This document shows positions 9,041 to 16,817 of a stretch of 64,000 nucleotides of DNA, in pieces. The notes beneath the pieces were generated by a model that ran no database searches, was not told the DNA's origin, and worked only from the letters and a program-made list of their open reading frames with translations. The translations under genes and the position numbers were made by a program. The DNA is from JALQTD01 sp965656785 (GTDB lineage: Bacteria; Bacteroidota; Bacteroidia; Flavobacteriales_D; Sanyastnellaceae), in NCBI GenBank assembly GCA_965656785.1, contig CBFHLY010000002.1:1-64000 (forward strand), in the 5' to 3' direction. The first letter of the stretch is position 1; the number at the start of each line of letters is the position of its first letter.

Positions 9041-9832
9041 ATGCGGAGTAAAATCACGTTTGCGGGGTGGATGGTGGCGGCGGCTTGGTTGCTGCTTTCG
9101 GGGTGCACCATCAACAAGGACATCATGTTCCAAACCCCGAACGATTTCCCGTTCGATGACCTGTCAACGGTTCAGGCGAGCGACTACCGCATTGCGCCGA
9201 ATGACTTTTTGGACTTCAGGTTGTTCAGCAACGACGGGCAGCGCCTGCTCCTCATGACGGCGGGGACGATGCAGCAGGGTCAGCCCATGGGCATGATGAA
9301 CCAACAGGGGCAACAGATGCGGTATTGGGTGCGGCCGAACGGCCTGGTGGAGCTCCCGGAAATCGGAGACGTCGAGTTGGCCGGGTTGACGATTCAAGAA
9401 GCCCAAAATGCACTCGAAGCCGCCTACTCATCCCTTTACCACGCCCCGTATGCGCTGCTTAGCGTCACGAACAACCGCGTGCTGGTGTTCCCTGGCGCTT
9501 CGGGCGCTGCCCGCGTGATCACCATCCAAAACCTGAACACCAGCGTGCTTGAGGCGCTGGCCTTGGCGGGCGGAATCAGCCCGCGCGGCAACGCCGAAGT
9601 GGTGAAGCTCATCCGCATGGAGGGCGATGAGCGGCGGATTTTCGAGATGAACCTGTCGACCATCGACGGATTGAAGGCCGCGTCCACTACCGTTCAGGCC
9701 GGCGACATCGTTTACGTGGAGCCGGTGCCCGAAATCGCATCGGAGATCACGCGGGACATTGCACCGTATTTGACTTTTTTGTCCTCGATCAGTTTGGTGT
9801 TTGCGGTGATCAACAATTTGGGAGGAAACTGA
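9041..9832 (+). CDS. Polysaccharide export outer-membrane lipoprotein (Wza/BexD-like)
   Basis: A 263-residue protein with a lipoprotein signal ending in LLLSGC. The poly-export domain shows SDYRIAPNDFLDFRLF and VRPNGLVELPEIGDVELAGL, followed by an SLBB-like region (RVLVFPGASGAARVITIQ, LEALALAGGISPRGNA). A C-terminal hydrophobic helix (about 243-258) could be the outer-membrane-spanning helix seen in Wza. Such proteins form the outer-membrane exit pore for exported polysaccharide. The stop overlaps the rfbC start (TGATG). No co-polymerase or tyrosine kinase lies next to it, so the partners are elsewhere. Confidence 0.92.
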   Translation: MRSKITFAGWMVAAAWLLLSGCTINKDIMFQTPNDFPFDDLSTVQASDYRIAPNDFLDFRLFSNDGQRLLLMTAGTMQQGQPMGMMNQQGQQMRYWVRPNGLVELPEIGDVELAGLTIQEAQNALEAAYSSLYHAPYALLSVTNNRVLVFPGASGAARVITIQNLNTSVLEALALAGGISPRGNAEVVKLIRMEGDERRIFEMNLSTIDGLKAASTTVQAGDIVYVEPVPEIASEITRDIAPYLTFLSSISLVFAVINNLGGN

Positions 9833-10380
9833 TGCACATGGAAACGACAGCCCTGGAGGGGGTCCTGGTTTTGAAACCTCGGGTCTTCGCGGACGACCGC
9901 GGAAGCTTTCAGGAAACGTGGTCCACGCGGGCGTTTGTCGCGGCGACGGGAGTGGAGGTGGAATTCGTTCAAGACAACGAGAGTCGGTCGGGGGCCGGGG
10001 TGGTCCGAGGGCTTCATTTTCAAGCCCCGCCGCATGCGCAAGGCAAGTTGGTCCGCTGCTCGCAGGGGAGGGTGCTGGACGTGATTGTGGACATCCGAAG
10101 GAGTGCTCCCACCTTCGGTCAGCATGTGGCGGTGGAACTCACGCCGGAGAACGGACGCCAGGTGTGGATCCCTCCGGGATTTGCGCACGGTTTTGCTTCG
10201 CTTGAGGATGGGACCGTGTTTCAATACAAGTGCACCGCCCTCTACGCGCCCGAATTCGAGGGCGACCTGAGGTGGGACGATCCGTTTTTGGGCATCGATT
10301 GGCGGGTGAGCGCAGCGCGACTTTCTCCCAAAGACGAGGTTGCGACGCCTTGGTCCGCTTTTCAGTCGCCTTTCCTTTGA
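9832..10380 (+). CDS. rfbC: dTDP-4-dehydrorhamnose 3,5-epimerase
   Basis: A 182-residue cupin enzyme of normal length. Signature parts are FADDRGSFQETW, FVQDNESRSGAGVVRGLHFQ (with the catalytic His in RGLHFQ), KLVRCSQGRVLDVIVDIR and IPPGFAHGFASL. It converts dTDP-4-keto-6-deoxyglucose toward dTDP-L-rhamnose for surface polysaccharides. It overlaps the export lipoprotein by one base; rfbA, rfbB and rfbD are not in the window. Confidence 0.95.
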   Translation: MHMETTALEGVLVLKPRVFADDRGSFQETWSTRAFVAATGVEVEFVQDNESRSGAGVVRGLHFQAPPHAQGKLVRCSQGRVLDVIVDIRRSAPTFGQHVAVELTPENGRQVWIPPGFAHGFASLEDGTVFQYKCTALYAPEFEGDLRWDDPFLGIDWRVSAARLSPKDEVATPWSAFQSPFL

Positions 10381-10408
10381 GATACGAACCGGTCTTCCAT
10401 TCCGTTGC

Positions 10409-11338
10409 ATGTCCATGAACCGAAACATCCTTCATTTCGTAGCCGCCCTCTTGTTGCTCGCTGCTTCGGCGTTGGTGGTGGTGTCCTTGTCTTCTTCGAA
10501 ATCGCCCTCACCGGTGGCTGCCGATAGCACAGTGAGCCCGGTGGTGCCCGCTCCGCGACATCCCGCGCCGGACATTCCCCAATCCATTTCATTGTGCGGA
10601 GAGCCGGTGCCGTTAGATGCATTTGGGGTTCGGGAGTCGTTGGATCGCGAACTGGTGGTCAACGCGTACCACCACAGTTCCACCATCTTGTACTTGAAGC
10701 GATCGAATCGTTGGTTTCCCGTGATTGAGCCCATTTTGGAAGAGGAAGGAATTCCTGCGGACATGAAGTACCTCGCGGTCATCGAAAGTGGGTTGGCGCA
10801 GGTGGTTTCGCCGGCGGGGGCTTCCGGCTTCTGGCAGTTCATGAAGCGCACCGCGCCGGCTTATGGGCTGGAAGTCAACGGGGAAGTGGATGAGCGCTAC
10901 CACGTCGCGGCTTCGACGCGAGCAGCCTGCGCATACTTGCGGGAGGCGTATGAACGCTTCGGGTCGTGGTCGCTGGCCGCCGCGTCTTACAACATGGGCA
11001 TGGCCGGAGTGAGCCGTGAGCTGAAGGAGCAGGGGGTAACCACGTATTGGGATTTGCACTTGAATGCGGAGACGGCGCGTTACGTTTACCGGTTGTTGGC
11101 CATCAAGGAAGTGTTCGAGGATCCGGCTCGGTTCGGTTTTGATTTGGCCGATGAAGCACTTTATCCGCCGTTGGAAGTGAGGGAAATGGAGGTGAGCCAA
11201 ACCATCCCCAACCTCGCCGAATTCGCCCGGGAGCAAGGCACGAACCTCAAGGCCTTGAAGGCACTGAATCCGTGGTTAACGGACGATTTTCTGCCCATCA
11301 GCGCAGGGAATTCTTACCGCATAGCGTTGCCGGTCTGA
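10409..11338 (+). CDS. Lytic murein transglycosylase (MltD/SLT type)
   Basis: A 309-residue protein starting at the ATG at 10409 (another ATG is at 10415), giving a hydrophobic N-terminus (ILHFVAALLLLAASALVVV). The SLT fold shows IPADMKYLAVIESGL with catalytic Glu126, SPAGASGFWQFM, and SLAAASYNMGMAGVSR. The last 50 residues (IPNLAEFAREQGTNLKALKA and following) resemble a LysM peptidoglycan-binding repeat. It cleaves glycan strands to anhydro-muropeptides in the periplasm. Its 3' end overlaps the convergent CoA-transferase gene by 25 bases. Confidence 0.93.
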   Translation: MSMNRNILHFVAALLLLAASALVVVSLSSSKSPSPVAADSTVSPVVPAPRHPAPDIPQSISLCGEPVPLDAFGVRESLDRELVVNAYHHSSTILYLKRSNRWFPVIEPILEEEGIPADMKYLAVIESGLAQVVSPAGASGFWQFMKRTAPAYGLEVNGEVDERYHVAASTRAACAYLREAYERFGSWSLAAASYNMGMAGVSRELKEQGVTTYWDLHLNAETARYVYRLLAIKEVFEDPARFGFDLADEALYPPLEVREMEVSQTIPNLAEFAREQGTNLKALKALNPWLTDDFLPISAGNSYRIALPV

Positions 11339-12402
11339 AACCAATGCATTTGGTAGGCGACCGGTGAAGGACGCAGGCCTACGCCGTCTTCGTCCACAAT
11401 GAGCGTTGCTTCGCCCGCTGAACCCGGCGCGAACACTTCATCCATGCGGCGCACCACGCCTGCGGGAATGCCGTGGGCTTGGAAAACCGCATCCCAATGC
11501 GCCCGAGTGCGTGAAGACGCAACGCCATTCAAGGCGGTCAGGAGCGCCTCCCGGTTTCGAAGGCGGTCCACGTTGGTCCGATAATTGGGCAGATTCGCCC
11601 ACTCCACATGCCCAAGCACGGAGCAGAGCCCCGCAAACTGCCGATCGCTTCCCACCGCGAGGACCATCCAACCATCTGCGCATTCCATCAAATCCCCGTA
11701 AGGCGCGATGTTCGGGTGAATGGATCCTTGCGCCATGGGCACCTCGCCGTTCATCAAGTAATTCGTAGACTGGTTGACCAAGGCGGACAACCCGCTTCCC
11801 TCCAAGCTGACTTCTGCATACGCGCCGGTGCGGCCTTGACTTCGCCCCAGCAGCCCTTCGAGGACGGCGGTGCGGATTTGGTGTGAAGCCAAAACGTCCA
11901 TCAGCGCAACGGGCATGCGCAGCGGCTTGCTTCCCGGTTCGCCGTTCATGCTCATGAACCCCGTTTCCGCTTGCACCACCACGTCATAGGCCAGCCGTTC
12001 CGGTGCCCCGGGGAACCCCACCAACCGAACGTTCACGAGGTGCGGATGCCGCAGCGCCAGCCCTTCGGGTTCCATCCCGAATTTCACCAAATCCGAGGCC
12101 TTGAAATTGTGCAATACCACGTCATGCTCCGCCAGGGAAGCTTCCAGCCATTCCCGTCCTTCAGCCGATGCCAAATCCCGCCACACCAAGCGCTTCCCCG
12201 CATTCGCACTCGCATAATACGCCGAAGCCTCCCGGTCTGCAGGTTCCCCTGCGCTTTTCCACGTCCGGGTGACGTCGCCATGCGGCGGCCGTTCCACCTT
12301 CGTGACCGTGGCCCCGCGCACAGCCAAGGCCGTTCCCGCCAAGGGGCCCGCGAGCACACTGGCCAACTCCAGTACCTTCACGCCTTCAAGGACTTGCGAC
12401 AT
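11314..12402 (-). CDS. CaiB/BaiF family III CoA-transferase
   Basis: A 362-residue protein beginning VLEGVKVLELASVLAGPLAG, the family's standard opening. VTKVERPPHGDVTR, the KRLV region and the ALMDVLAS motif follow; the catalytic Asp is residue 169, the same number as in formyl-CoA transferase. It should move CoA between carboxylic acids, but the substrates cannot be read from sequence. Start chosen at the ATG at 12402; a weak TACCTTGC element ends 4 bases upstream. Neighbouring genes (photolyase, epimerase) give no pathway hint. Confidence 0.93.
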   Translation of the reverse strand: MSQVLEGVKVLELASVLAGPLAGTALAVRGATVTKVERPPHGDVTRTWKSAGEPADREASAYYASANAGKRLVWRDLASAEGREWLEASLAEHDVVLHNFKASDLVKFGMEPEGLALRHPHLVNVRLVGFPGAPERLAYDVVVQAETGFMSMNGEPGSKPLRMPVALMDVLASHQIRTAVLEGLLGRSQGRTGAYAEVSLEGSGLSALVNQSTNYLMNGEVPMAQGSIHPNIAPYGDLMECADGWMVLAVGSDRQFAGLCSVLGHVEWANLPNYRTNVDRLRNREALLTALNGVASSRTRAHWDAVFQAHGIPAGVVRRMDEVFAPGSAGEATLIVDEDGVGLRPSPVAYQMHWFQTGNAMR

Positions 12403-12415
12403 GTCCGCAAGGTAC

Positions 12416-13762
12416 TCAGAACAAAGTGGGCTGGGCCTGATCCGGCTTCAACGCGAGCTTGTAGCGGTCGATGGCCCTGAGCCGGGCAAATTTGTGATCG
12501 ACGATGGGCTTCGGGTATTCGGGGCTGCCCCATTCGGGCACCCATTTCCTCACGTACGCGAAGGCAGGATCGAATTTCTCTTGCTGCGACGTCGGATTGA
12601 AGACCCTGAAGTACGGCGCCGCATCGCACCCCGTTCCCGCTGCCCATTGCCAGCCCCCAACATTGCTCGCCAACTCAAAGTCGAGCAACTGTTCCGCGAA
12701 CCACCGCTCGCCCAACCGCCAATCGAGCAGCAAGTGCTTGCACAGAAAGCTGGCCACCACCATGCGAACGCGGTTGTGCATGAACCCCGTTGCCGCCAAT
12801 TCCCTCATGCCTGCGTCAACGAGTGGGTAGCCGGTCTTCCCCGCCTTCCACGCTTCAAATTCCGGTCCTGCCGATTCCCATTCCACCGCGTCATAGGCCG
12901 GTTTAAAGGCGCCCTCAACCGAATGCGGGAAGTGGTGGATGATGGCTTGGTAGAATTCACGCCAAATCAATTCCGTCAACCATTTGGCGCTGTGCGAGAA
13001 GCCCGCCCGCATGGCCTCCCGAATGCTGACGGTTCCGAAGCGCAGGTGCACGCTCAAGCGCGTCGTGCCCGCAACCGCTGGCAGGTCCCGCTGTGCCCCA
13101 TAATCGCGCAGCAATTGGGCGTCCAAGTTGATGGAAGGGAAGGCGACGTCGTGCGCGGGCTCGAATCCCATTTCTTGCAGGCTCGGCCAAGGAATGTCCT
13201 CCATGCGCACACACGCCTCGAGGTGTTCTTCTGAAGCCACGGACTCCAACCGCTCCTCCGGTGAATTCGCGAGCCAGCGCTTGCTGTACGGGGTAAACAC
13301 CGTGTACGGCGTGCCATCGGCTTTGAGCACTTCGTCCGGCTCGAAAAGGACGTGGTCGCGGTAGGTGTGAAATGCGATTCCGTGAGATCCAAGCAGCGAT
13401 TGGATGGCCGCATCGCGCTGCTGGGCATGCGGTTCGTAGTCTCGGTTCGCATGGACCGCTTCAACTTGGTATCCGCGTTTCTCCAACTGGCGAAGGAGCG
13501 ATTCCCACCCGTCCGTTGGTTGGGCGTGTACCCCCCAAATGCCGCTTCCAACCGCCTTCAGTTCCCCGTTCAATCGACTCAGCTGCTCGTGAATGAAGGT
13601 CACACGCCGGTCGGCGCGCTGGGCCAAATCATCGAGGATGCTGCGGTCAAAGACGAAGACGGGCAAGACGGGAAGCCCTGAAGTCAGTGCGCCGTAAAGC
13701 GCCGGGTGGTCATGGAGGCGGAGATCCCGCCGCATCCAGCACAGGGCGATGCGTTGGTTCAT
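12416..13762 (-). CDS. phr: Deoxyribodipyrimidine photolyase, class I
   Basis: A 448-residue protein with the N-terminal antenna-binding domain (RIALCWMRRDLRLHDHPALY) and the FAD-binding C-terminal domain (LTELIWREFYQAIIHHFP, GYPLVDAGMREL, GFMHNRVRMVVASFLCKHLL, NVGGWQWAAGTGCDAAPY). The WREFYQ and GWQWAAGTGCDAAPYFRVFNP-type region fits CPD photolyases, which use blue light to repair UV pyrimidine dimers; a cryptochrome role cannot be fully excluded. It overlaps the upstream epimerase by 4 bases (ATGA), so the two are translated together. Confidence 0.94.
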   Translation of the reverse strand: MNQRIALCWMRRDLRLHDHPALYGALTSGLPVLPVFVFDRSILDDLAQRADRRVTFIHEQLSRLNGELKAVGSGIWGVHAQPTDGWESLLRQLEKRGYQVEAVHANRDYEPHAQQRDAAIQSLLGSHGIAFHTYRDHVLFEPDEVLKADGTPYTVFTPYSKRWLANSPEERLESVASEEHLEACVRMEDIPWPSLQEMGFEPAHDVAFPSINLDAQLLRDYGAQRDLPAVAGTTRLSVHLRFGTVSIREAMRAGFSHSAKWLTELIWREFYQAIIHHFPHSVEGAFKPAYDAVEWESAGPEFEAWKAGKTGYPLVDAGMRELAATGFMHNRVRMVVASFLCKHLLLDWRLGERWFAEQLLDFELASNVGGWQWAAGTGCDAAPYFRVFNPTSQQEKFDPAFAYVRKWVPEWGSPEYPKPIVDHKFARLRAIDRYKLALKPDQAQPTLF

Positions 13763-14661
13763 GAGGCGTACAGGTCAGCGAGCGCACCTTCGAGCTCGGG
13801 AAATTGGAATGAAAAGTCGTTCAGGCGAGTGGACCGGATGCGTTGAGAATCCAGCACGATGCAGGCCATTTCGCCCAACATCAATTTCAACGCGAATGCG
13901 GGCGGGGCAGGAGCCCAAAACGGTTTCTGCATCGCCTTAGCCAGCGACCGGGAGAGCGTGCGATTGGTGACCGGCTGAGGCGCTACGGCGTTGAACACGC
14001 CTTGCCACTCAGTCCGCTGAACCGCCTCCACGAACAGCCGCGCCAAATCCCGCACATGAATCCAACTCTGCCACTGCTTGCCGCTCCCCACAGCCGACCC
14101 CACGCCCCATCGGAATAGGGGCTCCAATTGAGCAAGCGCACCACCTTCTCTGCTCAACACCACGCCAATGCGCAGCGTCACATGTCGGGTGGCAATCCCC
14201 TCGAAGACGCCTTCCCACGCCTTCACCACCTCCGCTAGGAAACCGAAAGGGGCCGCCGGCGATCCCTCATCCTGCCATTCGGCTGACGGCGTGTACCAAC
14301 CGATGGCGCTAGCCGCAATGAGGGCTGGACGTTCTCCTTCGGGAAGCGATTCGATGGCTTCGCGTACAGCCCTACCCCCCTCGACGCGGCTTTCGAGGAT
14401 GGCTTGCTTTGCACGCTTCGTCCAGCGCTGTCCCACGTTTTCGCCAGCCAAATGCACGACCGCCTCCGCCCCGCGAAACGCGCCGCTCAGTCCCTCTGAA
14501 TCGCGGCCATTCCACAGGCTCGTCTTCACGCCATCCCGCACCCGGGATTCGGGAGACCGCGTCAGCACCACAACCTCGAAGCCCGCATCCATCAGGACGT
14601 CCACCACGTGTCGGCCCACCAACCCTGTCCCCCCAGTTACCACCACCTTGCGCTTTTCCAT
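13759..14661 (-). CDS. TIGR01777 family NAD(P)-binding epimerase (YfcH-like)
   Basis: A 300-residue extended-SDR protein starting KRKVVVTGGTGLVGRHVV, with the nucleotide-binding GGTGLVG loop at about residues 9-15. VVHLAGENVGQRWTKRAK and the SAIGWYTP segment are hallmarks of the YfcH/SDR39U1 group, as is the C-terminal DUF1731-type region (FWAPAPPAFALKLMLGEMA). The reaction of this group is not firmly known. The gene is joined to the photolyase by a 4-base overlap; pairing with light or DNA-repair genes is seen in other bacteria, from memory. Confidence 0.92.
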   Translation of the reverse strand: MEKRKVVVTGGTGLVGRHVVDVLMDAGFEVVVLTRSPESRVRDGVKTSLWNGRDSEGLSGAFRGAEAVVHLAGENVGQRWTKRAKQAILESRVEGGRAVREAIESLPEGERPALIAASAIGWYTPSAEWQDEGSPAAPFGFLAEVVKAWEGVFEGIATRHVTLRIGVVLSREGGALAQLEPLFRWGVGSAVGSGKQWQSWIHVRDLARLFVEAVQRTEWQGVFNAVAPQPVTNRTLSRSLAKAMQKPFWAPAPPAFALKLMLGEMACIVLDSQRIRSTRLNDFSFQFPELEGALADLYAS

Positions 14662-14758
14662 GCCAACAGAACAGCCGACAGCGAAATTGAGTTCATGCCG
14701 AAGGATCTTTCGATGAAGGTTTGTTCCTTGAGGTTTAGTCGTTTATTTTTAGCGTTGA

Positions 14759-16810
14759 ATGTTCAAGTTAAACCATGTGCTCAGGGTGGGGTGGTGGACG
14801 CTGATCTCGGGGCTCCACGCCTCCATTCTGTTGGGTCAAACATTGCCCTGCATGGATGGAATGGCCGGTCCTTTTCCGTGCGATGGCATCGACCAGTTGT
14901 CGTTTATCAGCTTGGAGACCTGTTCCGCTTCAGCAGCGAACGATGTTTGGGGTTGGTACGATGAGGAAACGCACCGCGAGTATGCCTTGCTGGGAGTGAA
15001 CAACGGGTTGGCCTTCATTGATGTAACCGACCCCTATTACCCCATTTACCTCGGCAAACTTCCCACGGCTTCCTCGCCCAGTTTGTGGAGGGACATGAAA
15101 GTATATGGGCACCACATGTACGTCGTAAGCGAAGCGTTTGCACACGGGCTTCAAGTCTTCGATTTGCACACGCTCCGGGAGGTGAACTCCACGCCCGAGA
15201 CCTTCTTGGCCACCGCGACGTTCAATGCGTTCAGCGATGCCCACAACTTGGCGGTGGACGAATCCGCTGGCCGGCTTTATGTGATGGGCGGAAATCTGGC
15301 TGGAGGAGGGGTCTTGATTTATGACCTTACGAATCCCGCCGTTCCTGCGCTGGTGGGCATGCACGCCGAATCCGGCTACGTGCACGATGCGGTGGCCCTG
15401 ACCTACGATGGTCCCGATGTGGATTACCTGGGGGCGCAGTTGTTGGTTTGCGCACACCCGACGAATTGGACCATTCTCGACACAACGGACCCCTCGGACG
15501 TGGTGGTGCTGAGCAGTGGTCAGCATCCATCAAACGGTTACACCCACCAGCCCCTGTTGCTGCCTTCTCGGAAGCACCTGCTGATCGGCGACGAGCTCGA
15601 TGAACAGCAGTTCGGTTTTCCCACGCGAACCTTGTGGTGGAACGTCTCCGATTTGGAAAATCCATCCTATGGTGGGGTCCACCTCGGCTCCACGCTTTCC
15701 AGCGATCACAATCAATACGCCGATGAGGTCCTGATCTACCAGTCGAATTACACGGCGGGGTTGCGCATCTTGGGGCATCAGGAATCCGTGGGGTTGACGC
15801 TGAACGAATTGGCGTTTTTTGATGTGCATCCGGAGTCCAACGCCCCGGGATTCACGGGTTCGTGGTCGAACTACATGGACCTGCCTTCCGGCAACGTGTT
15901 GGTCAGTTCGATGGATGCGGGGCTTCACGTGGTGCGACCGCGTTGGGTGGAGGCGTCGTTTTCTTCTTCGGAGGTGTGCCAAACAGACACCGTCCAACTC
16001 ACCGTTTCCATCCCAAAGGATTTGGGCATTGAATGCGTCGTTGATTTGGCAGGCCTTCCGGTGGGTGTGGTGGCAGAGGGGTTGCCCTTCACCACGTATG
16101 GCGTCGGGGAGTGGACCTTCCCGGTGACGGGAATCGCGTCGGCATTGGGCGCAGTGGATTTGCACGTCACGGTCCAGGGGACCGAAGTCGATTGGTCGTG
16201 GAGCGAAACGGTTTCTGTCGTAGTGGACGGCGGGGCGGTGTGGTTCCGGGACCTCGATGGCGATGGGTTCGGGGACCCCAACCATCCGGCGGTGCTTTGT
16301 TCTTCCGAGCCAGGTTACGCCATGAACGGATTGGATTGCTATGATTTATCAGCGGCCACGTACCCGGGGGCACCGGAGCTTTGCGATGCCCAAGACAACG
16401 ACTGCAATGGCTTAGTGGATGACGAATTGGAGGTGAGCATGTGGTATCGGGACATGGATGGGGACGGGTACGGCAATGCCTCCAATCAGGTGGGCAATTG
16501 CTTTTGTCCTGCGGGTTTCGTTGGTTCGGCAGGGGATTGCGACGATCACGATGCCTTTGTCTACCCCACAGCGCCCGGGAACCAAACCGGCGTTGATAAC
16601 AACTGCGACGGCGTACTTTCCGAGCAGGAACTGAATCCCTGCCCAGGTGATTTCAATTTCGACGACCAAGTGACCATTGCCGACCTGTTGGTCATCCTCT
16701 TCGAATACGCCTGCCTCAATGGCTGCCATGCGGACATGAGTGGAGATGGGATGGTGGGGATGGACGACCTCTTGATGTTCTTGGCCCAGTTCAACACCAC
16801 CTGCGATTGA
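14759..16810 (+). CDS. Secreted LVIVD-repeat (choice-of-anchor B) protein with metal-binding and dockerin-like C-terminus
   Basis: A 683-residue exported protein (signal about residues 1-27, cleavage after LLGQ). Residues about 50-395 form an LVIVD beta-propeller-like region (GLAFIDVTDPYYPIYLGKL, HNLAVDESAGRLYVMGGN, SDHNQYADEVLIYQSNY). A short Ig-like linker leads to two MopE-type metal-binding motifs (WFRDLDGDGFGDPN with LDCYDLSAATYPGAPELCD; WYRDMDGDGYGN with AGDCDDHDAFVYPTAPG). The last 56 residues carry two dockerin-like calcium loops (DFNFDDQVTIADLL, DMSGDGMVGMDDLL) ending in TTCD. It is probably a cell-surface protein; the dockerin-like tail occupies the place where a T9SS sorting domain would sit. 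Confidence 0.88.
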   Translation: MFKLNHVLRVGWWTLISGLHASILLGQTLPCMDGMAGPFPCDGIDQLSFISLETCSASAANDVWGWYDEETHREYALLGVNNGLAFIDVTDPYYPIYLGKLPTASSPSLWRDMKVYGHHMYVVSEAFAHGLQVFDLHTLREVNSTPETFLATATFNAFSDAHNLAVDESAGRLYVMGGNLAGGGVLIYDLTNPAVPALVGMHAESGYVHDAVALTYDGPDVDYLGAQLLVCAHPTNWTILDTTDPSDVVVLSSGQHPSNGYTHQPLLLPSRKHLLIGDELDEQQFGFPTRTLWWNVSDLENPSYGGVHLGSTLSSDHNQYADEVLIYQSNYTAGLRILGHQESVGLTLNELAFFDVHPESNAPGFTGSWSNYMDLPSGNVLVSSMDAGLHVVRPRWVEASFSSSEVCQTDTVQLTVSIPKDLGIECVVDLAGLPVGVVAEGLPFTTYGVGEWTFPVTGIASALGAVDLHVTVQGTEVDWSWSETVSVVVDGGAVWFRDLDGDGFGDPNHPAVLCSSEPGYAMNGLDCYDLSAATYPGAPELCDAQDNDCNGLVDDELEVSMWYRDMDGDGYGNASNQVGNCFCPAGFVGSAGDCDDHDAFVYPTAPGNQTGVDNNCDGVLSEQELNPCPGDFNFDDQVTIADLLVILFEYACLNGCHADMSGDGMVGMDDLLMFLAQFNTTCD

Positions 16811-16817
16811 GTTCGAC

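Noticed and set aside
16811..16817. Short palindrome GAGTTCGACTC around 16809-16819 between convergent genes
   Set aside because: A 4-bp stem with no T tract is too weak to call a terminator.
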